Shown here in pieces: positions 7,970 to 16,139 of a stretch of DNA of 64,000 nt (its first letter is position 1; every line of letters starts with the position of its first letter). The stretch covers positions 3,472,001 to 3,536,000 of the forward strand of contig NZ_CP108442.1 in the NCBI RefSeq assembly GCF_041435355.1. Reading direction: 5' to 3'. Below the pieces are notes generated by a model. The model was not told the DNA's origin. It did no database searches and worked only from the letters and a program-made list of their open reading frames with translations. This DNA comes from Streptomyces sp. NBC_01276. Lineage in GTDB: Bacteria; Actinomycetota; Actinomycetes; Streptomycetales; Streptomycetaceae. A program made the translations under genes and the position numbers.

Positions 7970-8774
7970 CCTCCCGCTCCAGGGGTGAACGCGGCCCGGG
8001 GAGCGCGCCCGCGGGGAGCGGCCGCGGGCGCGTACGCCCCGGCCGCCGCCGTCGGGCGGCCGCCCCGGTCAGGACGGCGAGCAACGGTACGCACCACACC
8101 CACAGGTGCGGCCGGTCCAGCAGCAGGGCCCGCCCGGCCGCCGACAGGTGGCGGGCCCAGAAGTCGGCGGAGGCCTGCGGGAGGACCAGCAGGCCGAGCA
8201 GCGCGGTCCCGGCGAAGCCGGCCAGAGCGGTCAGCCCCGCCCGGACGCGGCCGGTGAGCAGCAGGTACGGGATGAAGACCGCCGGGGTCAGGGTGATCCC
8301 GGCGGCGGTGCCCAGCGCGAAGCCCTTGCCGAGCGCGGCGCGCGGCCGGCCCAGGTCCCAGACCGCGAGGCAGGCGAGCGCCAGGTTGATCTGGCCGGGC
8401 AGCGGGCTCTGGAACAGCGGCTCCAGCCACAGACCGGCGATGGTGGCGGCGAGGACGGCGCCCGGCCGGGCCCGCAGGCCCGCGAGGCGGCAGGAGAGCA
8501 GGACCAGCAGGGCGAGCAGGCAGCCGTTCCCGAGGACGAGCACGGCCTTGAGCACCCCGGCGGGCAGCCAGGCGGCGGGCGTGAACAGGATCGCCGCGAA
8601 CGGCGGATAAGCGGCGGGCGGACGCCATTCGGCCCCGGAGAAGCCGTACAGCAGGGCGTCGGCGGTCGGGATGCGCAGGACCACGCACAGCACGCCCAGC
8701 GCGAGCAGCGAGCCCGTGACCAGCACACCGACCAGGGGCGACGGCGAGCGGACGGAATCGGAGCTGCGGGTCAC
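7935..8774 (-). CDS. GT87-like integral membrane glycosyltransferase, short and possibly decaying
   Basis: A 279-residue polytopic membrane protein resembling the mannosyltransferase-like GT87 family, which uses polyprenyl-phosphate sugars on the outer face of the membrane. Hydrophobic segments occur throughout residues 15-245; the YPPFAAILFTPAAWLP and GLWLEPLFQSPLPGQINLAL stretches are typical. Members are usually near 400 residues. After SADFWARHLSAAG the usual loop region is missing and the protein passes almost directly to a final membrane segment (LWVWCVPLLAVL), followed by a basic low-complexity tail that overlaps the 3' end of the helicase gene by 35 bp. Start GTG 8774 has TAGGGT seven bases upstream (leaderless). 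An internal deletion is inferred. Confidence 0.6.
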   Translation of the reverse strand: MTRSSDSVRSPSPLVGVLVTGSLLALGVLCVVLRIPTADALLYGFSGAEWRPPAAYPPFAAILFTPAAWLPAGVLKAVLVLGNGCLLALLVLLSCRLAGLRARPGAVLAATIAGLWLEPLFQSPLPGQINLALACLAVWDLGRPRAALGKGFALGTAAGITLTPAVFIPYLLLTGRVRAGLTALAGFAGTALLGLLVLPQASADFWARHLSAAGRALLLDRPHLWVWCVPLLAVLTGAAARRRRPGRTRPRPLPAGALPGPRSPLEREVSHSPAARRRP

Positions 8775-8838
8775 GCGCGTGACCCTAGTGGATCAGCGCA
8801 GAGGTGCCGCCGGTATCAGGCCATCGCGGGCCGACCGG

Positions 8839-9024
8839 TCAGCGGCGTATGACGCCGGCGTCCTCGGAGTACTCGCCCAGCACGACGACGCTCACGGCGG
8901 TCGTGGCGAAGACCTTCGCGGCGCGCAGCACGTCGCCGAACAGGTGACGGTGCCGGGATTCGGAGGTGGCGGTGGCGCCGCTCGGACGGCCGCCCTGAAG
9001 TGGGGTGAGGGTTGCGGTGCTCAT
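8839..9024 (-). CDS. small conserved-looking protein, 61 residues
   Basis: A 61-residue reading frame from ATG 9024 to a stop at 8839. It has a polar N-terminus rich in Ser, Thr and His, then a single moderately hydrophobic segment VFATTAVSVVVLGEYSE. A longer in-frame start at 9102 exists, but those residues are Arg/Pro-rich and poorly protein-like. I do not recognise a family. It is divergent from the HelR-like gene. It could be a small regulator or membrane-associated peptide; coding status is moderately supported by its position and third-position GC. Confidence 0.5.
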   Translation of the reverse strand: MSTATLTPLQGGRPSGATATSESRHRHLFGDVLRAAKVFATTAVSVVVLGEYSEDAGVIRR

Positions 9025-9228
9025 GTATCCATGGTGCGCCTGCGCCTCCCGCTCCACATCGCCCTGCGGGCGGAACCGCACGGGCCCCGGCGTCCTCCTC
9101 ACGGCCCATGCCGAACCCTGATGTCACCCCCGAGGTCTGACACTCCCCCGTATGACACCCGTACGGAGGTCCTGCCCCCACGGGACCTCGGACCCGGTAA
9201 TCCGTTCGCGCCGGCCCGCCCCGCTGAC

Positions 9229-9234
9229 TACAAT
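9229..9234 (+). promoter_or_regulatory. candidate promoter -10 for the HelR-like helicase
   Basis: TACAAT at 9229-9234, with a weak TTCGCG -35 at 9205-9210 and an 18-bp spacer. About 90 bases of leader would follow before the GTG at 9331. Confidence 0.4.
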
Positions 9235-9276
9235 CGCCGCTCTTGCCGCCTCCCGCCGCCGTACCGGGGAGAGCCA

Positions 9277-9299
9277 CCCGCCGGACGGCAACCGGCGGG
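9277..9299 (+). promoter_or_regulatory. leader hairpin upstream of the HelR-like gene
   Basis: CCCGCCGG (9277-9284) and CCGGCGGG (9292-9299) form an 8-bp stem with a 7-base loop, followed by CTTCTGTT. It lies in the inferred 5' leader, so it could act as an attenuator or protect the message. Confidence 0.45.
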
Positions 9300-9330
9300 C
9301 TTCTGTTGCCGCACAGCTGGAGGCAGTCCC

Positions 9331-11403
9331 GTGTCCGCGCACGCCCCTGAAACCACCCCCGACGCCGCAGCCGACCCGCTCGGCCGGGAACGCGGCCACC
9401 TGAGCGCCTCGCGCGCCGCCCTGCGCGCCATGCGCGAGGACGTGGAGGCCCTCGACATCCGCGACGTCACCGCGAACTGGGTCAACGCCGTCGTCCTCCA
9501 GGCGCAGATCGACGACCGCATCAAGGCACTCGCCGACCTCACCCACACCCCGCTCTTCTTCGGCCGCCTCGACTACCTGCACGCCCCGGGCGCGGACCTG
9601 GCCGAGGGCGCGGAGGGCGAACAGTTCTACATCGGCCGCCGCCACGTCCACGACGCCGACGGCGACCCGATGGTCATCGACTGGCGCGCGCCCGTCTCGC
9701 AGCCCTTCTACCGCGCCTCCAAGAAGGACCCGCAGGACATCGCGCTGCGCCGCCGCTTCGGCTACACAGGCGGCGAGCTCACCGCGTACGAGGACGAGCA
9801 CCTGTCCGACCCGGCCGAAGCGGCCGCCGTCAGCAAGCTCCTCCAGCAGGAGATCGAGCGCCCGCGCGTCGGCCCCATGCGCGACATCGTCGCGACGATC
9901 CAGCCCGAACAGGACGAAATCGTCCGCTCCGGCCTGTCCGGCTCGGTCTGCGTCCAGGGCGGCCCCGGCACCGGAAAGACCGCCGTCGGCCTGCACCGCG
10001 TCGCCTACCTCCTCTACGCGCACCGCGACCGCCTGGCCCGCACCGGCACCCTCGTCATCGGGCCGAACCGTTCCTTCCTCCACTACATCGAGCAGGTCCT
10101 GCCGGCCCTGGGCGAACTGGAGGTCAAGCAGGCCACCGTCGACGACCTCGTCGCCCGCGAGGGCCTGGAGGTACGCGGCGGCGACACGGCCGAAACCGCC
10201 GTGATCAAGGGTGACGCCCGGATGGCCACGGTCCTGCGCCGTGCGGTCCGCTCCCACGTCACCGAGCCGGCCGAACCCCTCATGGTGGTCCGCGGCTCGC
10301 GCCGCTGGCGCGTCCCGGCGTACGAACTCGCCGAGATCGTCGCCGAACTCCAGGAACGCGACATCCGCTACGGGGCGGCCCGCGACGCCCTCCCGCAGCG
10401 GATCGCCCACGCGGTCCTCGTCCGCATGGAACAGGCGGGCGAGGCCCCCGACGACCGGGTGCAGGACGCGGTGGCCCGCAACGCGGCGGTGAAGGCGGCC
10501 GTCAAGGCGGTCTGGCCGCTGGTGGAACCGGCGAAGCTGGTGCTGCGCCTCCTGTCGGACCCGGAGTTCCTGGCCGCACACGCCGACGGGATCCTCACCG
10601 CGGACGAACAGAAGCTCCTGCTGTGGCCGAAGCCCTTCCGCAGCGTGCGGTCGGCGAAGTGGTCGGCGGCGGACCTCGTCCTCATCGACGAGGCCTCCGA
10701 CCTGGTGGAACGCACCCACTCCCTGGGCCACGTGGTCCTCGACGAGGCCCAGGACCTGTCCCCGATGCAGTACCGGGCCGTCGGACGCCGCTGCACGACC
10801 GGCTCCGCGACCGTCCTCGGCGACCTCGCCCAGGGCACCACCCCGTGGGCCACCCGCAGCTGGGACGAGGCCCTCACCCATCTCGGCAAGCCGGAAGCGG
10901 CGGTGGAGGAGCTCACGGCGGGCTTCCGCGTACCGCGCGAGGTGATCGCGTACGCGTCGCGGCTGCTGCCGTCGATCTCGCCGGGCCTGGCCCCGGTGTC
11001 CTCGGTCCGCGAGACCCCGGGGTCCCTGGTGGTCTCCGAGACCGCGGACCTGACGGCGGCCGTGGTGACGGCCTGCCGGGACTCCCTCGCGCACGAGGGC
11101 TCCATCGGCCTGATCGCGGCGGACGCGCGGATCCCCGTACTGGCGGAAGCCCTGCTGGCGGCGGGGCTGCCGTACCTGTCTCCCGGTGAGGAGACGACGG
11201 CGCAGTCGCGGCTGACGCTGGTACCGGCCTCGCTGGCCAAGGGCCTGGAGTACGACTACGTCGTCCTCGACGAGCCCGCCGCCATCGTCTCCGGCGAACC
11301 GGACGAACGCACCGGCCTGCGGCGCCTCTACGTCTGCCTCACCCGAGCGGTCTCAGGCCTCACAGCCCTCCACACGGCCCCCCTCCCCCCGTCCCTGAGC
11401 TGA
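9331..11403 (+). CDS. helR: HelD/HelR-like SF1 helicase (RNA polymerase-associated ATPase)
   Basis: A 690-residue UvrD/Rep-like protein. It has an N-terminal helical segment (about 20-60), an early domain with VIDWRAPVSQPFY typical of HelD proteins, Walker A QGGPGTGKT at 209-217, and Walker B VLDEAQDLSPMQ. The C-terminus has KGLEYDYVVLDEP and the short RRLYVCLTRAV motif VI. Family knowledge: HelD removes or recycles stalled RNA polymerase, and the Streptomyces HelR subclass displaces rifamycins from polymerase. Start GTG 9331 has GGAGG eight bases upstream. The length and WRAPVS block favour HelR over UvrD/PcrA. Whether it confers rifamycin tolerance here is inferred. Confidence 0.85.
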   Translation: MSAHAPETTPDAAADPLGRERGHLSASRAALRAMREDVEALDIRDVTANWVNAVVLQAQIDDRIKALADLTHTPLFFGRLDYLHAPGADLAEGAEGEQFYIGRRHVHDADGDPMVIDWRAPVSQPFYRASKKDPQDIALRRRFGYTGGELTAYEDEHLSDPAEAAAVSKLLQQEIERPRVGPMRDIVATIQPEQDEIVRSGLSGSVCVQGGPGTGKTAVGLHRVAYLLYAHRDRLARTGTLVIGPNRSFLHYIEQVLPALGELEVKQATVDDLVAREGLEVRGGDTAETAVIKGDARMATVLRRAVRSHVTEPAEPLMVVRGSRRWRVPAYELAEIVAELQERDIRYGAARDALPQRIAHAVLVRMEQAGEAPDDRVQDAVARNAAVKAAVKAVWPLVEPAKLVLRLLSDPEFLAAHADGILTADEQKLLLWPKPFRSVRSAKWSAADLVLIDEASDLVERTHSLGHVVLDEAQDLSPMQYRAVGRRCTTGSATVLGDLAQGTTPWATRSWDEALTHLGKPEAAVEELTAGFRVPREVIAYASRLLPSISPGLAPVSSVRETPGSLVVSETADLTAAVVTACRDSLAHEGSIGLIAADARIPVLAEALLAAGLPYLSPGEETTAQSRLTLVPASLAKGLEYDYVVLDEPAAIVSGEPDERTGLRRLYVCLTRAVSGLTALHTAPLPPSLS

Positions 11404-11430
11404 AAGCCCCTGGGGCTCCGCCCCAGACCC

Positions 11431-11456
11431 CGCGCCTCAAACGCCGGCGGGGCTGG
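11431..11456 (+). repeat. Streptomyces intergenic repeat, copy A
   Basis: A 26-bp block beginning CGCGCCTCAAACGCCGGCGG and ending GGCTGG, preceded by the hairpin-forming GGGGCTCCGCCCC (11413-11425). It matches copy B at 39681-39706 on the other strand at 25 of 26 positions. Such blocks are common between Streptomyces genes and may act as terminators. Confidence 0.7.
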
Positions 11457-11510
11457 GGTCGGCTGCGATGCCCCGGCCGGGGGCGGGGACGGGGTGGGGT
11501 GGGGCAAGGG

Positions 11511-12197
11511 CTAGCCCAGCGCCTCCCGCCACCGCGCCACCGCCGCCGCCGAGACCGGGTGGTCCCAGCCCGACGGCCGCGCCGCGCCACCGATGTGGAA
11601 GGCGTCGACGCCCGCCTCCCGCAGCACCGGCACGTGCGCGAGGCCCAGCCCCCCGCCGACCAGGATCCGCGCCCCGTACCCCGGCTCACCCGCCCGCGCG
11701 GCCTCCGCCAGCAGCACGGGCAGCCCCTCCGAGACCCCGGCCGCCGACCCCGCCGTCAGGTAGGTGTCGAGCCCCGGCAGGTCGGCGAGCGCCTTGCGCA
11801 GCTGGTCGCGGTCCGCGGCCCGGTCGATGGCCCGGTGGAAGGTCCAGCGGCAGCCGTCCAGCTCCGCCACGACCGCCTCGACCGCCGCCAGGTCCGGGCC
11901 GCCGTCCGGGTTCAGGAACCCGAGGACGAACTCCGTCGCCCCCTCCGCCCGCATCCCCCGCGCCGCCTCCACCAGCCGGGAGACATCGCCGGCCGCGAAC
12001 CCGTCGGCCTTGCGGAGCATCACGCGCAGCGGGATGTCGACCGCCGAGCGGATCGCCGCGAAGGTCTCGCGCGACGGCGTGAGCCCGTCGGCGGCCATAT
12101 CGGTGATCACTTCGAGTCGGTCCGCCCCACCGGCCTGCGCGGCGACCGCGTCCGCCGCGTCGAGGGCGATCACCTCCAGGAGCGCACGGTTGCTCAT
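11511..12197 (-). CDS. cutC: CutC family protein (copper homeostasis)
   Basis: A 228-residue TIM-barrel protein of the CutC family: LLEVIALDAADAVAAQAGGA at the N-terminus with the conserved GADRLE, then the TPS segment, a VMLRKADGF strand, LGFLNPDGG, TFHRAIDR and the final ILVGGGLG strand. CutC has been linked to copper tolerance, but its reaction is not settled. ATG 12197 is preceded by AAAGGA. A dre-like operator (12237-12252) lies about 40 bp upstream, so control by a DasR-type regulator is possible; that would tie this gene to amino-sugar metabolism. Confidence 0.9.
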   Translation of the reverse strand: MSNRALLEVIALDAADAVAAQAGGADRLEVITDMAADGLTPSRETFAAIRSAVDIPLRVMLRKADGFAAGDVSRLVEAARGMRAEGATEFVLGFLNPDGGPDLAAVEAVVAELDGCRWTFHRAIDRAADRDQLRKALADLPGLDTYLTAGSAAGVSEGLPVLLAEAARAGEPGYGARILVGGGLGLAHVPVLREAGVDAFHIGGAARPSGWDHPVSAAAVARWREALG

Positions 12198-12236
12198 TCG
12201 ATGCCGTCCTTTGTTCCGCTTGTTCGGATATGGAAA

Positions 12237-12252
12237 ATAGGTCTAGTCCAAT
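12237..12252. promoter_or_regulatory. dre-like operator (DasR-type), cutC/HD intergenic
   Basis: ATAGGTCTAGTCCAAT. The core GGTCTAGTCC is the reverse complement of the GGACTAGACC cores at 32600 and 56028, and is one base from the DasR consensus core GGTCTAGACC. It sits between divergent cutC and the HD-domain gene. Confidence 0.65.
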
Positions 12253-12316
12253 ATCCAGGGTACGGGCCCACCACCGCACTCCACCAGCGCTATCACGCCA
12301 CCCCCACAATGTGCGC

Positions 12317-12979
12317 ATGAACGCAGCCACCCCGCACAGCGGCGCCGCCGCCGACACCACCGCCCTGCGCGCCCGCTGGCGGGCCACCGCCACCGCCGCC
12401 GGAGCCGCCCACGACCCCGACCCCTACGCCGACCGCCTCCTCGCCGCCTGGGCGGAGCCCCACCGCCGGTACCACACCACCGCACACCTGGCCCACGTAC
12501 TGGACCGCGTCGACGTACTCGCCCCGCACGCCGCCGACCCCCGCGCCGTCGAGCTCGCCGCCTGGTTCCACGACGCCGTCTACCGCCCCGACCGCTCCGA
12601 GAACGAGGAACGCAGCGCCGCCCTCGCCGAGCGCGCCCTCGCGGAACTCGGCGTGGACCCCGCCCGCACCGCCGAGGTCGCCCGCCTGGTCCGGCTCACC
12701 GTCACCCACGACCCCGCCCCCGGCGACACCGACGGCGAGGTCCTCTGCGACGCCGACCTCGCCGTCCTCGCCGGCGCCCCGGAGGCCTACGCCGCGTACG
12801 CCGCCGCCGTCCGCGAGGAGTACGCGTTCGTCCCCGACGAGGCCTTCCGCACCGGCCGCGCCGCCGTACTGCGCCAGCTGCTGGCCCTCCCCCGCCTCTT
12901 CCGCACCCCCCACGGCGCCGAGCACTGGGAGGCCCCGGCCCGCGACAACCTCACCGCGGAACTCCGGCAGCTCACCTGA
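12317..12979 (+). CDS. HD-domain metal-dependent phosphohydrolase
   Basis: A 220-residue predicted phosphohydrolase of the HD superfamily. The metal-binding set appears in order as RRYHTTAHLAHVL (about residue 54), the HD pair in WFHDAVY (about 90), a VTHDP segment, and the distal Asp in CDADLAVL. The family hydrolyses phosphate esters or nucleotides; the substrate is unknown. ATG 12317 is preceded by CACAAT with a six-base gap, consistent with leaderless transcription. An in-frame GTG two codons earlier is also possible. The gene is divergent from cutC and shares the dre-like site with it. Confidence 0.85.
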   Translation: MNAATPHSGAAADTTALRARWRATATAAGAAHDPDPYADRLLAAWAEPHRRYHTTAHLAHVLDRVDVLAPHAADPRAVELAAWFHDAVYRPDRSENEERSAALAERALAELGVDPARTAEVARLVRLTVTHDPAPGDTDGEVLCDADLAVLAGAPEAYAAYAAAVREEYAFVPDEAFRTGRAAVLRQLLALPRLFRTPHGAEHWEAPARDNLTAELRQLT

Positions 12980-13066
12980 CCCGGCCGGGCCCCCGGCGCC
13001 TCCCCCGACCTGACACACTCCGCCCGGCCGGGAATGCGCCCTCCGCCCCGACGGTTCGTGACTGAC

Positions 13067-14314
13067 ATGCCCGCAGCCCCCGTACGCCCCCGCATGCCCG
13101 TTGCCGTCTACGTCCTCGGCCTGTCCGTCTTCGCCCTCGGGACCAGCGAGTTCATGCTGTCCGGGCTGCTGCCGCCCATCGCCGAGGACATGCACGTCAC
13201 GATCCCGCAGGCGGGACTGCTGATCTCCGCGTTCGCGATCGGCATGGTCGTCGGGGCCCCGCTGCTGGCCGTCGCAACCCTCCGCCTGCCGCGCCGCACC
13301 ACCCTCGTCGCCCTCATCAGCCTCTTCGGCCTCGGGCAGGTCGCGGGCGCGCTGGCCCCCACGTACGGGCTGCTCTTCGCCTCCCGCGTGGTCTCCGCCC
13401 TCGCCTGCGCCGGGTTCTGGGCCGTCGGCGCGGCCGTCGCCATCGCCATGGTGGACCGGGACCAGCGGGCTCGCGCCATGGCCGTCATGATCGGCGGCCT
13501 CTCCATCGCCAACGTCCTCGGCGTCCCGGCCGGCGCCTTCCTCGGCGAGCGGTTCGGCTGGCGGGCCGCGTTCTGGTCGGTCGGAGCGGCCTCCGCCATC
13601 GCCCTCGCCGGCATCCTGGCCCTGATCCCGAAGATCCCGCTGCCCGCCGAGAAGCCCCGCCTCGGCCGCGAGCTGCGCATCTACCGCGACCGTCAGGTGT
13701 GGCTGTCCATCGGCATCACCGCGCTGGCCGCGGGCGGCGTCTTCTGCGCCTTCAGCTACCTGTCGCCGCTGCTCACCGACGTGGCCGGGCTGGACGCGGC
13801 GTGGGTGCCGTGGATCCTGGCCCTCTTCGGCGTCGGTGCGCTCGTGGGCACGACCATCGGCGGGCGGATCGCCGACGCGCACCTGTTCGGGGTGATGATC
13901 TGGGGCATCACCGCCTCCACGGTGTTCCTCGCGGCGCTCACGGTCCTGGCCTCCAGCGCGGCGGCCGCGATCGCCCTGTCGTTCCTGCTCGGCGTCTCGG
14001 CGTTCTTCACCGCCCCCGCCCTCAACGCCCGCATGTTCAACGTCGCGGGCGCCGCCCCCACCCTCGCCGGAGCCACCACCACCGCCGCGTTCAACCTCGG
14101 CAACACCGGCGGCCCCTGGCTCGGCGGCACCGTCATCGACGCCGGACACGGCTTCGCGAGCCCCGCCTGGGCGGGCGCCGCCATGACCCTCACCGCGATC
14201 GCCCTCACCGTGATCGCCCTGCGCCTGGACCGACGTACGCCGCCCACCGCCAGCACGGTGATCGCCTCGGGCACCGCCACCCCGGCCACCGCGCCCCAGC
14301 CGGCCGGGGCCTGA
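13067..14314 (+). CDS. MFS exporter, Cmx/CmrA chloramphenicol-efflux type
   Basis: A 415-residue 12-helix major facilitator transporter. The N-terminus VYVLGLSVFALGTSEFMLSG is the signature of the DHA1 Cmx/CmrA subgroup, which exports chloramphenicol and related drugs by proton antiport. The loop 2-3 motif is degenerate (LPRRTT), and the central cytoplasmic loop (EKPRLGRELRIYRDRQ) separates the two six-helix halves. A downstream ATG at 13067 is chosen; upstream residues MRPPPRRFVTD add only a basic tail and a GTG at 13058 is also possible. No adjacent regulator is visible. The substrate is inferred from the family and could be another hydrophobic compound. Confidence 0.85.
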   Translation: MPAAPVRPRMPVAVYVLGLSVFALGTSEFMLSGLLPPIAEDMHVTIPQAGLLISAFAIGMVVGAPLLAVATLRLPRRTTLVALISLFGLGQVAGALAPTYGLLFASRVVSALACAGFWAVGAAVAIAMVDRDQRARAMAVMIGGLSIANVLGVPAGAFLGERFGWRAAFWSVGAASAIALAGILALIPKIPLPAEKPRLGRELRIYRDRQVWLSIGITALAAGGVFCAFSYLSPLLTDVAGLDAAWVPWILALFGVGALVGTTIGGRIADAHLFGVMIWGITASTVFLAALTVLASSAAAAIALSFLLGVSAFFTAPALNARMFNVAGAAPTLAGATTTAAFNLGNTGGPWLGGTVIDAGHGFASPAWAGAAMTLTAIALTVIALRLDRRTPPTASTVIASGTATPATAPQPAGA

Positions 14315-14351
14315 CCGACCCCGGCCGTCCCGGCCCGCGGCCCGTAACGGC

Positions 14352-14370
14352 GCCGGGCCCGGGGCCCGGC
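14352..14370. terminator. palindrome between convergent MFS and DUF4031 genes
   Basis: GCCGGGCCC-G-GGGCCCGGC forms a near-perfect 19-bp palindrome between the stop codons of the two convergent genes. It is a plausible bidirectional terminator; no T-tract follows. Confidence 0.45.
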
Positions 14371-14371
14371 C

Positions 14372-14638
14372 TCAGGCCGGGCGGCCCTTCGGTCGCCGCA
14401 GCCCCGCATCCGTGAGCCGGCGCACCAGCTCCTTGCTGCCGATCTCCACCGCCCCCGCCCCGACCGCGTCCGCGTACCGGTGCGAGGGCACGTCGTAGTG
14501 GTCCCGCTCGAAGGCCCGCGGCGGGCACCCGATGCCCGCCGCGAAGGCGTGCAGCTCCTCGTACGAGACGTCGCTGACCAGGTGCGACCACATGCGGCCG
14601 TGCCCCGGCCAGACCGGCGGGTCGATGTACACCGTCAC
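14372..14638 (-). CDS. DUF4031 domain protein
   Basis: An 88-residue protein almost wholly made of the DUF4031 domain: MTVYIDPPVWPGHGRMWSHL at the N-terminus, then the SDVSYEELHAFA segment and the RDHYDVPSHRY block with its conserved His and Tyr. The function is not known. It starts seven bases downstream of the stop of the gene at 14646-15023, so the two are probably co-transcribed and may act together. Confidence 0.85.
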   Translation of the reverse strand: MTVYIDPPVWPGHGRMWSHLVSDVSYEELHAFAAGIGCPPRAFERDHYDVPSHRYADAVGAGAVEIGSKELVRRLTDAGLRRPKGRPA

Positions 14639-14645
14639 GGGCGGC

Positions 14646-15023
14646 TCACCGGCCCGGGTGGAAGACGGGTCCGAGGCCGCCCACCGCCGCCACCCGTACG
14701 CCCGCCTCGGAGCACACCCAGTGCGGATCGGGCCCCAGCTCCGGCTCCACGTCCAGCGCGTGCGGCTCCCCGTGCGCGCACACGGGGCACAGCGGCCAGC
14801 GCCCGTACTTCTCCAGCAGCGCGTCCTTCACGTCCTGCGCGACGAGTCCGGCAAGGTAGTCGACCCCCTCGGGCCACTGCTCCACCCACCACCGGCGGTG
14901 CGTGACCGAGTCCTCGACGAGGGAGACGACGTCGGCATCGGCGACCTCGCCGGCGGCGAGGTCGGCGAGAACAAGTGCACGGGCGACATGCAGCGCCTGT
15001 TCCAGGGGGGTCGCGTGGTCCAT
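14646..15023 (-). CDS. conserved hypothetical protein with a CxxC motif
   Basis: A 125-residue protein from ATG 15023, with CACAAT six bases upstream as a possible leaderless -10. The N-terminal half is helical (LEQALHVARALVLADLAAGE, then a VSLVEDSVTHRRWWVEQWPEG block), and the C-terminal half holds CPVCAHGEPHAL near residue 80, a likely single metal site or redox CxxC, followed by a second Cys in PHWVCSEAG. I do not recognise a named family. It leads a two-gene unit with the DUF4031 gene. Confidence 0.7.
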   Translation of the reverse strand: MDHATPLEQALHVARALVLADLAAGEVADADVVSLVEDSVTHRRWWVEQWPEGVDYLAGLVAQDVKDALLEKYGRWPLCPVCAHGEPHALDVEPELGPDPHWVCSEAGVRVAAVGGLGPVFHPGR

Positions 15024-15146
15024 GCGCCCATTGTGGACCCGTACCGGGCCAGTGGCTAAGGCCCTTCTCCCGGGGGTCCGAAGTCCCGGCGCGCCGGGAC
15101 CCCATGGCACCTTGACGCCCACAGCCCGCGAAAATAGCTTTCAAGG

Positions 15147-16139
15147 GTGAGCCAGAACGCGAAAGAAACCTTCACCTCCGCACCGGCACCCTCACCGGCC
15201 AACGATCCGGCCCCCGAAACGGCCCCCGCGCCCGCGCCCACCCCCGCCGCCCTGCGGGCCCGGATCCGCGGGCTCGGAGCGTCCATGACACCGTCCGCGC
15301 AGGTCGTCGCCGAAGCCGTCGCCGCCGATCCCGCCGGGTGCTCCCGGCTCACCGTCACCGCCCTCGCCGAACGCACCGGCACCAGCGAGGCCACCGTCGT
15401 CCGCACCGCCCGCCTCCTCGGCTACCCCGGCTACCGCGACCTGCGCCTGGCGCTGGCCGCGCTCGCGGGCCGGCAGGAGTCCGACGAGGCCCCCGCCGTC
15501 ACCGCCGGCATAGCCGTCGACGACCCGCTCTCCGACGTCGTCGCCAAGCTGGCCCACGAGGAGGCGCAGACCCTCGCCGACACCGCCGCCGCACTCGACC
15601 TGGCGCAGCTGTCCGCCGCCGTCGACGCCCTCACGACCGCCCGCCGCATCGACGTCTACGGCGTCGGCGCCTCCGCCCTCGTCGGCCAGGACCTCGCGCA
15701 GAAGCTGCTGCGCATCGGCCTGATCGCGCACGCCCACCCCGACCCCCACCTCGCCGTCACCAACTCCGTCCAGCTCCGCCCCGGGGACGTGGCCGTCGCC
15801 GTCACCCACTCCGGCGGCACGGGCGACGTCATCGACCCGCTGCGCCACGCCTTCGAACGGGGCGCGACCACCATCGCCGTCACCGGCAGCCCCTCCTCCC
15901 CCGTCACCCACTACGCCGACCTCGTCCTGGCCACCTCGGCCGCCCGCGAGAGCCGGCTGCGCCCGGCCGCCATGTCGAGCCGGACCAGCCAGCTCCTCGT
16001 CGTCGACTGCCTGTTCGTCGGCGTCGCGCAGCGCACCTACGAGACGGCCGCGCCCGCGCTCGCCGCGTCCTACGAGGCCCTCGCCCCCCGCCACCGCGCC
16101 ACCGCGCCCCGTACCACCCGCCAGGAGTCCCGCCCATGA
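15147..16139 (+). CDS. RpiR-family transcriptional regulator with SIS domain
   Basis: A 330-residue regulator. Residues about 30-105 form the RpiR helix-turn-helix (ending TALAERTGTSEATVVRTARL), and about 140-290 form a SIS sugar-phosphate-binding domain with IDVYGVGASALVGQDLAQ and the THSGGTGDV loop. RpiR proteins with this layout sense phosphosugars. Its gene overlaps murQ by ATGA and precedes a PTS permease, so MurNAc-6-phosphate or a related amino-sugar phosphate is the likely effector, as for E. coli MurR. GTG 15147 has TAGCTT six bases upstream (leaderless). GAAA-N5-TTTC at 15129-15141 overlaps that promoter and is a weak candidate operator. Confidence 0.9.
   Translation: MSQNAKETFTSAPAPSPANDPAPETAPAPAPTPAALRARIRGLGASMTPSAQVVAEAVAADPAGCSRLTVTALAERTGTSEATVVRTARLLGYPGYRDLRLALAALAGRQESDEAPAVTAGIAVDDPLSDVVAKLAHEEAQTLADTAAALDLAQLSAAVDALTTARRIDVYGVGASALVGQDLAQKLLRIGLIAHAHPDPHLAVTNSVQLRPGDVAVAVTHSGGTGDVIDPLRHAFERGATTIAVTGSPSSPVTHYADLVLATSAARESRLRPAAMSSRTSQLLVVDCLFVGVAQRTYETAAPALAASYEALAPRHRATAPRTTRQESRP

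Noticed and set aside
15129..15141. GAAA-N5-TTTC as the RpiR operator
   Set aside because: The arms are only four bases and no second copy is seen near the operon; it is kept as a weak remark under the regulator, not a feature.
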